64,000 nucleotides of DNA from Nocardia farcinica (GTDB taxonomy: Bacteria > Actinomycetota > Actinomycetes > Mycobacteriales > Mycobacteriaceae), in assembly GCF_001182745.1 (NCBI RefSeq), contig NZ_LN868939.1:2046001-2110000 (forward strand), written 5' to 3'. A program made the position numbers and the translations under genes. Below the pieces are notes generated by a model. It was not told where the DNA came from. It ran no database searches and worked only from the letters and a program-made list of their open reading frames with translations. Shown one piece after another: positions 17,203 through 26,742 of the stretch; position 1 is the first letter of the stretch, and each line of letters opens with the position of its first letter.

Positions 17203-18615
17203 TCAGGACTTGCCGGTGTCCTCGCCGGTCTCCGGAGAGTCGGCGCCGCCCTCGCGTTCGGCGCGTTCGCGCGCCTCGGTCTCGGCCAGCTGCGCGAGCG
17301 GATCGTCGAAGGCGGTCGCGCCGCCGCCGATCACCGAATCGATGAACCCGGCCGGGGAGTCGAGGTCGTCGGAGTCGGGCAGCAGGTCCGGATGCGCCCA
17401 CACACCGTCGCGCTTCTCCACGCCCGCATCGGAGGTCAGCCTGCGCCACAGCTCCGCGGCCTCGCGCAACTTGCGCGGGCGCAACTCCAGGCCGACGAGC
17501 GTCGCGAAGGTCTGCTCGGCCGGTCCGCCGGTGGCGCGGCGCCTGCGCAGCGTCTCGGCCAGCGCGCCCGCCCCGGGCAGCCGGTCGCCCACGGCCTCGC
17601 CGACCACCACCTGCACCCAGCCCTCGATGAGCGCCAGCAGTGTCTCCAGCCGTTCCAGCGCCTGCTTCTGCTCCGGCGTGGTCTGCGGCTCGAAGGTGCC
17701 CTGCGCCAGCAGCTCCTCCAGCTTCGAGGGATCGGTCAGCGACATCGGATCGATGCTCTGGGCGGCCTCCTCCAACGCGGAGAAATCCATCTTGATGCCG
17801 CGCGCGTAGTCCTCCACCGCGCCGAGCACCTGCTGGCGCAGCCACGGCACGTGCGCGAACAGCCGCTGGTGGGCGGCCTCCCGCGCGGCCAGGAACACCA
17901 GGATCTCGCTCTCCGGCTGCTCGAGCCCGGCACTGAACTCCGAGATCGCCGACGGCAGCAGCGCCGCGGTGCCCGCGGGACCCAGCGGCAGGCCGATGTC
18001 GGTGGAGGTGAGCACCTCCTTGGCCAGCTGGCCGAGCGCCTGCCCCAGCTGCGAGCCGAACGCCAGCCCGCCCATCTGGCCGAGCATGCCCACCATCGGG
18101 GCGGCGAACTCGCGCGCCTCCGCCGGCAGCTGCGCGGTCCACATGGTCGAGACCTGCTCGGCGACCGGGTCGCAGAGTCGCTTCCAGGTCGACAGCGTCT
18201 GCTCGATCCAGTCGACCGGCGTCCACGCCACGGTCTTCGCCGCACCCGCGGGCAGCGTGGTCGCGCCGTCGAGCCACAGCTCGGCCAGGTGCGCGGCGTC
18301 GGCCACCGCCTTCGCCGAGCCCTGCGACACCGGCCCGGTCGCGGAACCGAGCTGCTGGCGGGCCAGCCGCTTGGCCACGTCGTAGTTCACCGGACCCGAC
18401 TGCGCACCGCCCGGCGCCCCCATGCCGCTGAGCATCTGACCGAGGGAGGTCAGCATCTGACCCAGCTGCGCGGGATCGAAACCGGCGCCGCCGGGACCGC
18501 CGACGATGAAGCCGAACGGATTGTTCGCCCCGGGACCGATCGGTTCTTCGCCGCCGCGCTTGCGCGCGTCGTCGTCATCGTCGCGGTTCGAGAATCCGAA
18601 CGGGTAGTCACTCAT
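17203..18615 (-). CDS. DUF2342 zinc metalloprotease-like protein with degraded active site
   Basis: 470 residues. The N-terminus is acidic and Gly-rich (MSDYPFGFSNRDDDDDARK), followed by a helical DUF2342/zincin-like domain. In active members an HExxH helix and a later EGH ligand bind zinc. The aligned segments here read AAREAAHQRLFAHVPWL and LIEGWVQVVVGE, so the first histidine is arginine and the EGH histidine is tryptophan. It therefore looks like a pseudo-protease (Rv3195-like). It is divergent from the Lon-like protease gene and upstream of the RiPP-like gene on the same strand, which may form an operon with it. Confidence 0.82.
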   Translation of the reverse strand: MSDYPFGFSNRDDDDDARKRGGEEPIGPGANNPFGFIVGGPGGAGFDPAQLGQMLTSLGQMLSGMGAPGGAQSGPVNYDVAKRLARQQLGSATGPVSQGSAKAVADAAHLAELWLDGATTLPAGAAKTVAWTPVDWIEQTLSTWKRLCDPVAEQVSTMWTAQLPAEAREFAAPMVGMLGQMGGLAFGSQLGQALGQLAKEVLTSTDIGLPLGPAGTAALLPSAISEFSAGLEQPESEILVFLAAREAAHQRLFAHVPWLRQQVLGAVEDYARGIKMDFSALEEAAQSIDPMSLTDPSKLEELLAQGTFEPQTTPEQKQALERLETLLALIEGWVQVVVGEAVGDRLPGAGALAETLRRRRATGGPAEQTFATLVGLELRPRKLREAAELWRRLTSDAGVEKRDGVWAHPDLLPDSDDLDSPAGFIDSVIGGGATAFDDPLAQLAETEARERAEREGGADSPETGEDTGKS

Positions 18616-18721
18616 ACTCCCAACGTTACGCGGGCCGCGGCGACGTGTGCGCTGGGACGGGCACGTATCCGGGGCCGTGCCGGGCCGTTACGCGGACAGC
18701 GAAACCTCTAGGGTGGGCGGG

Positions 18722-19747
18722 GTGAATCGTCGGATCCTCACGTTGCTGGCCGCCCTCGTCCCGGTGCTGGTGCTCGGTGTCCTCGGCACCGTGTTCACGG
18801 TGCCCTTCGTCGCGCTCGGGCCCGGGCCCACCTTCGACACCCTGGGCGAGTTCGACGGCAAGCAGGTCGTGGAGGTGAGCGGCGCCGAGCTGGACCCGAC
18901 CACCGGACACCTGAACATGACCACCGTGTCGGTGCGCGACGGGCTCAACCTGTTCGAGGCCTTCGGCTTCTGGGCCAGCGGCAGGCACGGCATCGTCCCG
19001 CGGGCCGAGGTGTACCCGCCCGGAGTCCCGCGTGAGGAGATCGACCGCTCCAACGAGCAGGAGTTCAAGGACTCCGAGGGCGCCGCCGAAGTCGCGGCGC
19101 TGCACTACCTGCGGCTGCCCACGGTCGTGCTGGTACGCCAGGTGGGCGAGGAGAGCCCGGCCAAGGACGTGCTGCGGCCCGGCGACGAGTTCGTGAGCAT
19201 CAACGGGGCACCGGTCACCTCCCCGCAGGACGTGGTGAACGCCGTCTCCTCGCAGCCCCCCGGCGCGCCGCTGACCGTGGTGTTCCGCCGCGATAACGCC
19301 GAGCAGACCGCCACCGTCACGCTGGCCGCCCGCCCGGACGACGCGAGCAAGGGCTTCCTCGGCGTCACCCCGGGCGAGGGCGCCCGGCCGCCGATGGACG
19401 TGACCTTCAACCTGGCCGACATCGGCGGCCCCTCGGCCGGCTTGATGTTCAGCCTCGCGCTGATCGACAAACTCAGCCCCGGCGAACTCGGCGGCGGCAA
19501 GTTCATCGCGGGCACCGGCACCATCGAGCAGGACGGCAAGGTCGGCCCGATCGGCGGCATCCAGTACAAGATGATGGCCGCGCGCGAGGCGGGCGCGGAA
19601 GCCTTCCTGGTGCCCGCGGCCAACTGCAACGAGGCACGGCAGCGCATCCCGGACGGGCTGCGGCTGGTGAAGGTGGAGACCCTCGACGGCGCCGTGCAGT
19701 CGCTGGCCGCCCTCGGCAGTGGAGGGGAAACGCCGACCTGCGGCTGA
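18722..19747 (+). CDS. Membrane-anchored PDZ/Lon-like serine protease (YlbL type)
   Basis: 341 residues from GTG 18722. One N-terminal membrane helix (LLAALVPVLVLGVLGTVFTV) is followed by a PDZ domain around VLRPGDEFVSINGAPVTSPQDVV. A C-terminal Lon proteolytic domain has the nucleophile serine in IGGPSAGLMFSLALI and the general-base lysine in GGIQYKMMAAREAGA. This Ser-Lys dyad architecture is the YlbL/Rv3194c family, extracytoplasmic proteases of unknown substrate. Divergent from the DUF2342 gene. All catalytic positions I can place are intact, unlike in its neighbour. Confidence 0.92.
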   Translation: MNRRILTLLAALVPVLVLGVLGTVFTVPFVALGPGPTFDTLGEFDGKQVVEVSGAELDPTTGHLNMTTVSVRDGLNLFEAFGFWASGRHGIVPRAEVYPPGVPREEIDRSNEQEFKDSEGAAEVAALHYLRLPTVVLVRQVGEESPAKDVLRPGDEFVSINGAPVTSPQDVVNAVSSQPPGAPLTVVFRRDNAEQTATVTLAARPDDASKGFLGVTPGEGARPPMDVTFNLADIGGPSAGLMFSLALIDKLSPGELGGGKFIAGTGTIEQDGKVGPIGGIQYKMMAAREAGAEAFLVPAANCNEARQRIPDGLRLVKVETLDGAVQSLAALGSGGETPTCG

Positions 19748-19777
19748 CGCTGCGCTACCGCCTCCGGCCGCATCCGC

Positions 19778-20359
19778 TCAGTCGAGTGTGTGGTGGAGTG
19801 CCTCGATGACGTTCGGCGCCAGGTTGGGGTAGGTGCGCAGCTCGAGGTCGCCGAAGTCGTCGGCGTCGTCGTCGGGACGCAGTTGCAGCAGCGACAGCGA
19901 GGTGCCCTCGCGCAACACCGCGGCGAACAGCCGCGCCTCCCGCCGCTGCGGATGCGCCTCGGCCGCGGCGCGGGCGGCGGCGTCGGCCGCGTCGTGGTCG
20001 GCCAGCAGCGGGGCCAGCGCGTCGTCGAGGGTGCTCTCCGCATCCGGCGGCAGCACCACGATCTCCTGCACCAGCACGCAGCCGCGCACCGCGGGCGGCC
20101 AGGTGGTCGTCGCCAGGAACTCGTCGAGGGCCATCGACCCGCCGGTGATGTCGGCGGGCAGCGGCTCCTGCGCGATCGGGGTCAGTTCGTTGCCCTGGTC
20201 GAGCTCGTCGAGCAGGTTCGGCTCGGCGGCCACCAGGTCGGCGGTGGGGACCAGCGCGAACATCTGCGGCGGTCGGCCCCAGCCCTCGGCGTCGGCGAAC
20301 TCCGCCACCTCACGGACGGCACGGGACAGAACGAGTTCGGCGTGCAGATCTGCGGTCAC
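19778..20359 (-). CDS. PPA1309 family protein of unknown function
   Basis: 193 residues with no membrane segment or signal. The pattern LAAVLREGTSLSLLQLRPDDD and the C-terminal GDLELRTYPNLAPNVIEALHHTL match what I know as the PPA1309 family, found across actinobacteria beside UPF0182 and YlbL genes. No catalytic motif is visible. It is convergent with the Lon-like protease and divergent from the UPF0182 gene, as in mycobacteria. Confidence 0.8.
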   Translation of the reverse strand: MTADLHAELVLSRAVREVAEFADAEGWGRPPQMFALVPTADLVAAEPNLLDELDQGNELTPIAQEPLPADITGGSMALDEFLATTTWPPAVRGCVLVQEIVVLPPDAESTLDDALAPLLADHDAADAAARAAAEAHPQRREARLFAAVLREGTSLSLLQLRPDDDADDFGDLELRTYPNLAPNVIEALHHTLD

Positions 20360-20567
20360 CCGGCCATCCTTGCACTCCCGGCCGGCCGGCGGCCGCGGAG
20401 CCGCGCAACCGAGACGCCGACGTGCCGGTCGTGACCCGCACGACGTACCGATGTCCGTTTTTCCGTAGAGTGGGCGCGGACGGTCCGCAAGGACCTACCG
20501 CAACGTCGGACTGCGGTGTCCCCGCCGGTATCGGTGCGGGCGCCGCCGGACCTTGGAGAGTGGCATC

Positions 20568-23555
20568 GTGGGCATGCGGCCCCCATCCGGCTTACCTTCG
20601 CTGTCGCGACGCAGCCGCGTGCTGCTGGTGGCGGCTGTCGTCCTCGCGGCGTTGTTGTTGCTCGGCCCGCGGTTCACCGACGCCTACACCAACTGGCTGT
20701 GGTTCGGCGAGGTCGGTTTCCGCGAGGTCTTCCTCACCGTCGTGGTCACCCGGATCATCCTGTTCGCCGCGGTGGCGCTGTTCGTCGGCGCGACGGTGTG
20801 GCTGGCGCTGCTGCTGGCGTACCGGACCCGGCCGGTGTTCGTGCCGATGGCCGGGCCGAACGACCCGATCGCCCGCTACCGCACGACCGTGATGAGCAGG
20901 CTCAAGACCTTCGGCATCGGCATCCCGGTGCTGCTCGGCCTGCTGGCCGGCCTGGTCGCGCAGTCCAACTGGGTGACGGTGCAGCTGTTCCTCAACGGCG
21001 GCGACTTCGGCGAGCAGGATCCGCAGTTCCACCTCGACGTCGGCTTCTACGCCTTCGACCTGCCGTTCTACCGGATGGTCCTGAACTGGATGTTCGTCGC
21101 CGTGGTGATCGCGTTCTTCGCCAGCCTGGTGACCCACTACATCTTCGGCGGGCTGCGGCTCAGCGGCCGCGAGGGCACGCTCACCCGGCCCGCCCGCATC
21201 CAGCTCGCGGTGATCGCCGGACTGTTCGTGCTGCTCAAGGCGGTCGCGTACTGGTTCGACCGCTACGACCTGCTCTCCAGCTCGCGCAAGGAGCCCACCT
21301 TCTACGGCGGCTCGTTCACCGACATCAACGCGGTGTTGCCCGCCAAGCTGATCCTGTTGGCGATCGCGGTGATCTGCGCGGTGGCCTTCTTCGCCGGTGT
21401 GGTGCTGCGCGATCTGCGCGTGCCCGCGATGGCCGCGGCGCTGCTGGTGCTGTCCTCGGTGCTGGTCGGCGCGGTGTATCCGCTGGTGGTCGAGCAGTTC
21501 TCGGTGCGCCCGAACGCCGCGGACAAGGAGTCGGAGTACATCGAGCGCAACATCGCCGCGACCCGGCAGGCGTTCGGCATCACCTCCGACAAGATCGAGT
21601 ACAAGGACTACAAGGGCGAGAGCGACAAGAACCCGCTCGACGTCCCGGTCGACGCCGCCACCATCGGCAACGCCCGTCTGCTCGATCCGAACATCCTCTC
21701 GCCCACGTTCACCCAGCTGCGACAGCTGAAGAACTTCTACGGGTTCCCGGAGTCGCTCGACATCGACCGGTACAACCTCGACGGCAACCTGCAGGACTAC
21801 ATCGTCGCCGCCCGCGAGCTCTCGCCCGCGGCGCTGACCGGCAACCAGACCGACTGGATCAACAAGCACACCGTCTACACCCACGGCAACGGCTTCGTCG
21901 CCGCTCCGGCCAACCGGGTCAACAAGCCGCAGTCCGAGGACGTGGCCGCGGGTGGCTCGTCCGACAGCGGTTACCCGATCTTCCTGGTGAGCGACCTGTT
22001 CACGCCGAAGGACCGCCAGCGGATCCCGGTCGAGCAGCCGCGTATCTACTTCGGCGAGCTCATCTCCCAGTCCGACCCGGACTACGCGATCGTCGGCGGG
22101 GCCGAGGGCCAGGCGCCGCGCGAATACGATTCCGACACCGCCCAGTACACCTACACCGGCAAGGGCGGCGTCCCGATCGGCAACTGGTTCAACCGCTTGG
22201 CCTTCGCCGCCAAGTACGCCGAGCGCAACATCCTGTTCTCCTCGGCGATCGGCGACGATTCGAAGATCATCTTCAACCGCAGCCCGCGCGAGCGCGTGCA
22301 GAAGGTGGCGCCGTGGCTGACCACCGACGGCAATGCCTACCCGGCGGTGGTCGACGAGCGCATCGTGTGGATCGTCGATGCCTACACCACCCTCGACAAC
22401 TACCCGTACGCGCAGAAGACCTCGCTGGAGGGCGCGGTCGAGGACAGCATCGACAAGAAGACCGGCCGGTTGCTGCCCCGCAAGGAGGTCAGCTACATCC
22501 GCAACTCGGTGAAGGCGACCGTCGACGCCTACGACGGCACCGTCACCCTCTACGAGGTCGACTCCACCGATCCGGTGCTGAAGGCCTGGCGCGGGGTGTT
22601 CCCGGGCGCGGTGAAGCCGGAGAGCGAGATCAGCCCGGAACTGCGCGCGCACTTCCGCTACCCGGAGGACCTGTTCAAGGTCCAGCGCGAGATGCTGACC
22701 AAGTACCACGTGGACAACCCGCGTGAGTTCTTCACCAACAACGCGTTCTGGTCGGTGCCCAGCGATCCCACCATCGAGGGCGGCAGCTTCAACCAGCCGC
22801 CGTACTACGTGCTGCTGGGCGATCCGAAGACCAATCGACCGGTCTTCAACCTGACCAGCGCGATGGTCGGCTACAACCGCCAGTTCCTCTCGGCCTACAT
22901 CTCGGTGCGTTCCGATCCCGACGACTACGGCAAGTTCACGATCCTGCGGCTGCCCACCGACACCCAGACCCAGGGTCCGCAGCAGACGCAGAACACGATG
23001 ACGACGGCGCCGCAGGTCTCGCAGGAGAAGACGCTGCTGTCCAACTCGAACAAGATCAGATACGGCAACCTGCTGACCTTGCCGATCGCCGACGGCGGCA
23101 TCCTCTACGTCGAGCCGTTCTACAACGAGCGCAACACCGGCCCGAACACCGCCACCTTCCCGCAGTTGCTGCGCGTGCTGGTGAGCTACCGCGACCAGGC
23201 CGGCAGCGTGAAGGTCGGCTATGCCTCGACATTGGCCGAGGCGCTGAACCAGGTGCTGCCCGGCGCGGGTTCGCTGGCGACGCCGTTCGGCGGTGATCCG
23301 GCGACCCGGCCGCAACCGGGCACCGCGCCGCCGGTGGTCGACAGCACGCAGCCGCCCGCCGACGGCGGCACACCGCAACCGCAGACCACGCCGCCGCCCA
23401 CCGGTTCGGCGGCCAAGGACGCGGCCGCCGCGGAACTCGACCGCAAGATCGAGGCCGTGCGCAACGCCATGCGCAGCGGCAACTTCCAGGACTTCGGCAA
23501 GGCACTGGAAGAACTCGAGGCCGCGGTCAAGACCTACCAGGACGCGGGCAGGTAG
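20568..23555 (+). CDS. UPF0182 large multi-pass membrane protein (Rv3193c-like)
   Basis: About 995 residues. Roughly seven hydrophobic helices occupy the first 300 residues, followed by a large extracytoplasmic domain with conserved DWINKHTVYTHGNG, YTYTGKGGVPIGNW and RWGNLLTLP-like (RYGNLLTLPIADGG) blocks, then a Pro/Thr/Gln-rich linker and a C-terminal helix. I chose GTG 20568, which follows GGAGAG at about seven bases and begins (V)GMRPPSGLP like mycobacterial homologues; a TTG further upstream is less likely. The function of UPF0182 proteins is not known to me. A hairpin terminator follows. Confidence 0.93.
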   Translation: MGMRPPSGLPSLSRRSRVLLVAAVVLAALLLLGPRFTDAYTNWLWFGEVGFREVFLTVVVTRIILFAAVALFVGATVWLALLLAYRTRPVFVPMAGPNDPIARYRTTVMSRLKTFGIGIPVLLGLLAGLVAQSNWVTVQLFLNGGDFGEQDPQFHLDVGFYAFDLPFYRMVLNWMFVAVVIAFFASLVTHYIFGGLRLSGREGTLTRPARIQLAVIAGLFVLLKAVAYWFDRYDLLSSSRKEPTFYGGSFTDINAVLPAKLILLAIAVICAVAFFAGVVLRDLRVPAMAAALLVLSSVLVGAVYPLVVEQFSVRPNAADKESEYIERNIAATRQAFGITSDKIEYKDYKGESDKNPLDVPVDAATIGNARLLDPNILSPTFTQLRQLKNFYGFPESLDIDRYNLDGNLQDYIVAARELSPAALTGNQTDWINKHTVYTHGNGFVAAPANRVNKPQSEDVAAGGSSDSGYPIFLVSDLFTPKDRQRIPVEQPRIYFGELISQSDPDYAIVGGAEGQAPREYDSDTAQYTYTGKGGVPIGNWFNRLAFAAKYAERNILFSSAIGDDSKIIFNRSPRERVQKVAPWLTTDGNAYPAVVDERIVWIVDAYTTLDNYPYAQKTSLEGAVEDSIDKKTGRLLPRKEVSYIRNSVKATVDAYDGTVTLYEVDSTDPVLKAWRGVFPGAVKPESEISPELRAHFRYPEDLFKVQREMLTKYHVDNPREFFTNNAFWSVPSDPTIEGGSFNQPPYYVLLGDPKTNRPVFNLTSAMVGYNRQFLSAYISVRSDPDDYGKFTILRLPTDTQTQGPQQTQNTMTTAPQVSQEKTLLSNSNKIRYGNLLTLPIADGGILYVEPFYNERNTGPNTATFPQLLRVLVSYRDQAGSVKVGYASTLAEALNQVLPGAGSLATPFGGDPATRPQPGTAPPVVDSTQPPADGGTPQPQTTPPPTGSAAKDAAAAELDRKIEAVRNAMRSGNFQDFGKALEELEAAVKTYQDAGR

Positions 23556-23569
23556 GTCGGTAGACGCAG

Positions 23570-23603
23570 ACGGCGCCGTCGTCCCTCGGGACGGCGGCGC
23601 CGT
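23570..23603. terminator. Hairpin between the UPF0182 gene and rpf
   Basis: ACGGCGCCG (23570-23578) pairs with CGGCGCCGT (23595-23603); the intervening bases can extend the stem partly (GTCGTCCC/GGGACGGC). It separates convergent genes. Confidence 0.6.
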
Positions 23604-23625
23604 TGTCGTCGGTGCGACCGATGCG

Positions 23626-24735
<1,110 letters not shown>

Positions 24736-24809
24736 CGCGGGGTGGAGCAGCTCGGTAGCTCGCTGGGCTCATAACCCAGAGGTCGCAGGTTCAAATCCTG
24801 TCCCCGCTA
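24736..24809 (+). tRNA. Initiator tRNA-fMet (CAT)
   Basis: A 74-base cloverleaf. The acceptor arm CGCGGGG pairs with CCCCGC, leaving an unpaired C1.U72, the initiator feature. The D arm is AGCAGCTCGGTAGCTC. The anticodon stem-loop CTGGG-CTCATAA-CCCAG has three consecutive G-C pairs next to the loop, also specific to initiators. The T arm is CAGG-TTCAAAT-CCTG and the discriminator is A. The 3' CCA is not encoded. Followed at once by an intrinsic terminator. Confidence 0.97.
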
Positions 24810-24815
24810 CTACGA

Positions 24816-24846
24816 AAGGCCCGGAACTCAGGTTCCGGGCCTTTTC
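24816..24846 (+). terminator. Intrinsic terminator of tRNA-fMet
   Basis: GGCCCGGAAC (24818-24827) pairs with GTTCCGGGCC (24832-24841) around a 4-base loop, followed by TTTT; AA upstream extends the pairing. Confidence 0.9.
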
Positions 24847-24940
24847 GCTGTCCTGCCGCGCTGTCCTGCCGCGCTGTCCTGCCGCGGTGTCTTACCCGCG
24901 GTGTCCCATCCGCAGGGTCCTACCCGCGATGTCCTACCGC
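24847..24940. repeat. Seven-copy 13-14 bp minisatellite
   Basis: Three exact copies of GCTGTCCTGCCGC (24847-24885) are followed by four decayed 13-14 bp copies (GGTGTCTTACCCGC, GGTGTCCCATCCGC, AGGGTCCTACCCGC, GATGTCCTACCGC). The array directly follows the tRNA terminator and runs into the last codons of the convergent hydrolase gene. Confidence 0.85.
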
Positions 24941-25773
24941 GCAGGCCGCAAGTGGTCACGCAGCGCCTCGGCGACCTGCCGCGGGTCCTGCAACTGGAGC
25001 CCGTGGCCGACACCGGACAACCGGTGCACCCGCGCCCCCGCGGCCCGGTCGGTCACGTAGGCGATGTCCGCGTCGCCGACCAGCCCGCCCGCGGCCGGGT
25101 CGGCGGCGAGCAGCACGACCGGGCAGGTCACCGCGCGCAGCAGGGCGTCGTCGAGGCGGTGGTAGGTGTCGTCGAACCGGTCGAGGACGGCGTCGAGGAA
25201 GTCGCCGTCGTGGTGCCGCAGACTCGCGACCATCTCCCGGACATAGGGGTGCTCGCGGCCGAACACGTCCTCGATGGACGGACTGCCCGGTCCGGCGATC
25301 TCCAGCGCGAGGAACCCGGCGAGGGTGTGCGCCTGGGGCCGCGCGGCGCCGGTGAGCGCGCGCCACGCCCGGTTCATCGGCGCGGTGGCGCGATGGTGTG
25401 CGCGCATCCGCTCGCGATCGAACGGGGCGTCGCCGATGACCAGCCCGGCCACCCGGTCGGGATGGTCGGCGGCCAGCACGGCCGCGACGTGCGCGCCGTG
25501 CGAATGCCCGAAGACCGCACACCGCTCCCATCCCGCGTGGTCGAGCACCCGGTGCAGTGCCGCCGCGGACTCCTCCAGCCGGTAGTGGCCCGGGGTCGGC
25601 GCGGAGTCTCCGTGGCCGGGGAGATCCACCCGCAGCATGCGCGCATCGCGCTCGAGCAGTGGCGTCATGGGATCGAACCACTGCCGTCGCCCCGAGCCGC
25701 CGTGGACGAGCACCAGGGGTGTGCCGTCGCCGATGATGTCGTAGCGGATGCCGTCCACCGAATATGTCTGCAC
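24934..25773 (-). CDS. Alpha/beta hydrolase
   Basis: 279 residues from a GTG preceded by GAGGGAGG. It has the oxyanion segment VLVHGGSGRRQWF, DLPGHGDS, the nucleophile elbow FGHSHGAH (G-x-S-x-G), an acid in LLAADPAAG and the histidine in GVGHGLQLQDP. It resembles small-molecule ester or C-C bond hydrolases. The gene lies 65 bases downstream of the SnoaL-like gene on the same strand and probably shares its KstR-box promoter, which would suggest a steroid- or lipid-derived substrate. The 3' end runs into the minisatellite near the tRNA. Confidence 0.85.
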   Translation of the reverse strand: MQTYSVDGIRYDIIGDGTPLVLVHGGSGRRQWFDPMTPLLERDARMLRVDLPGHGDSAPTPGHYRLEESAAALHRVLDHAGWERCAVFGHSHGAHVAAVLAADHPDRVAGLVIGDAPFDRERMRAHHRATAPMNRAWRALTGAARPQAHTLAGFLALEIAGPGSPSIEDVFGREHPYVREMVASLRHHDGDFLDAVLDRFDDTYHRLDDALLRAVTCPVVLLAADPAAGGLVGDADIAYVTDRAAGARVHRLSGVGHGLQLQDPRQVAEALRDHLRPAR

Positions 25774-25838
25774 AGTCGAACCTCCCTCAGTCGAGACGAG
25801 GAAGCCAACGAGCGAGGCGCCGTCGCGGGTTCCCGGGT

Positions 25839-26648
25839 TCAGACCTCGCTGTCGAGGAAGATCTCCAGTCGGACGATCCGCGGTGCCTTCGGGGCGAACT
25901 CGATCATCGCGACCCCGCGTGCCGAGCCGATCTCCACCGACGTGGTCACCCACCGCCCGGCCGCGATCATCTTGTCCCAGCGGATGTTGCGGCAGCGGTT
26001 GGTGAACTCCTCCACCGTCACCCGCTGCTGGGCGGGCAGGGTGATGGTGGCGCGATCGCCGAGCAGTTCGCGCACGTGCGCGATGTCGGTGTCGGCCGCG
26101 GCGGCGAAGAGCCTGCTGGTCACCGACTTGCCCGCGCGGCCGACGCCGGTGAAGGCCTTGGCCATGCCCAACGCGCCGCCGATGCCCTGGTTGCGTACCA
26201 GCTGCGGGCCCAGTTTCGCGGCGGCGCCGAGGCCGGGCAGGCCGGTGCGCAGCAGTCGCAGCACCATGGTGGCGAGTTCCCAGTGCGCGGCCAGGCGGGA
26301 GATCCGCCACTGTCCGTCCGCGTCGATGAGGTCGTAGCGCAGGTGCATCGGAACCAGCACCGTCGCGCCGGTCGACATGGTGGTCTCGATGGCGAGATCG
26401 CGCACGACGGTCCGGCCGGCGATCAGGTCGCGCTCGACGTGGAAGACGATCGTGTTCGGTCCGATGAAGGTGTCGTAGAAACGCTCGATCGCGCGGGTGC
26501 CGATGTGCGGGTCGGCGCCGACGGGATCGTTGACCGCCGCGTCCGGCGTGAACAGCCGCACCCAGGCGGTCTTGTCGTGGGCCAGCACGGCGCGCGGCGA
26601 GGCCTGCACGGCGGCCAGCAGGTCGGCGGCGGTCGGCTCCGGCGGCAT
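25839..26648 (-). CDS. SnoaL-like/ketosteroid isomerase-type (NTF2-fold) protein
   Basis: 269 residues. The first half carries an NTF2/SnoaL-like pattern: DLLAAVQASPRAVLAHDKTAWVRLF, DPVGADPHIGTRAIERFYDTFIG, HVERDLIAGRTVVRDLAI and a final WRISRLAAHWE strand. The second half (about residues 160-269) looks like a second, decayed copy, with LLGDRATITLPAQQ and VEEFTNRC. Many such proteins bind steroids or polyketides, some catalysing double-bond shifts. No catalytic assignment is safe. It is divergent from the 5-alpha-reductase-like gene across a KstR-type operator, which supports a steroid role. Confidence 0.75.
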   Translation of the reverse strand: MPPEPTAADLLAAVQASPRAVLAHDKTAWVRLFTPDAAVNDPVGADPHIGTRAIERFYDTFIGPNTIVFHVERDLIAGRTVVRDLAIETTMSTGATVLVPMHLRYDLIDADGQWRISRLAAHWELATMVLRLLRTGLPGLGAAAKLGPQLVRNQGIGGALGMAKAFTGVGRAGKSVTSRLFAAAADTDIAHVRELLGDRATITLPAQQRVTVEEFTNRCRNIRWDKMIAAGRWVTTSVEIGSARGVAMIEFAPKAPRIVRLEIFLDSEV

Positions 26649-26704
26649 GGGGCTCCTCGGTGGTCGTCATCGCTCGCGGGGCTGTGGCCCGGCACCGCCC
26701 ATGG

Positions 26705-26718
26705 TAGAACATGTTCTA
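26705..26718. promoter_or_regulatory. KstR-type operator, perfect palindrome
   Basis: TAGAACATGTTCTA is a perfect 14-bp palindrome and fits the KstR consensus TnnAACnnGTTnnA at every fixed position. It lies 57 bases before the SnoaL-like gene and 25 before the 5-alpha-reductase-like gene, so it can repress both. KstR is the cholesterol-responsive TetR repressor of Mycobacteriales. Confidence 0.8.
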
Positions 26719-26742
26719 ATTTCAGTGCGACGAAGGACCACG

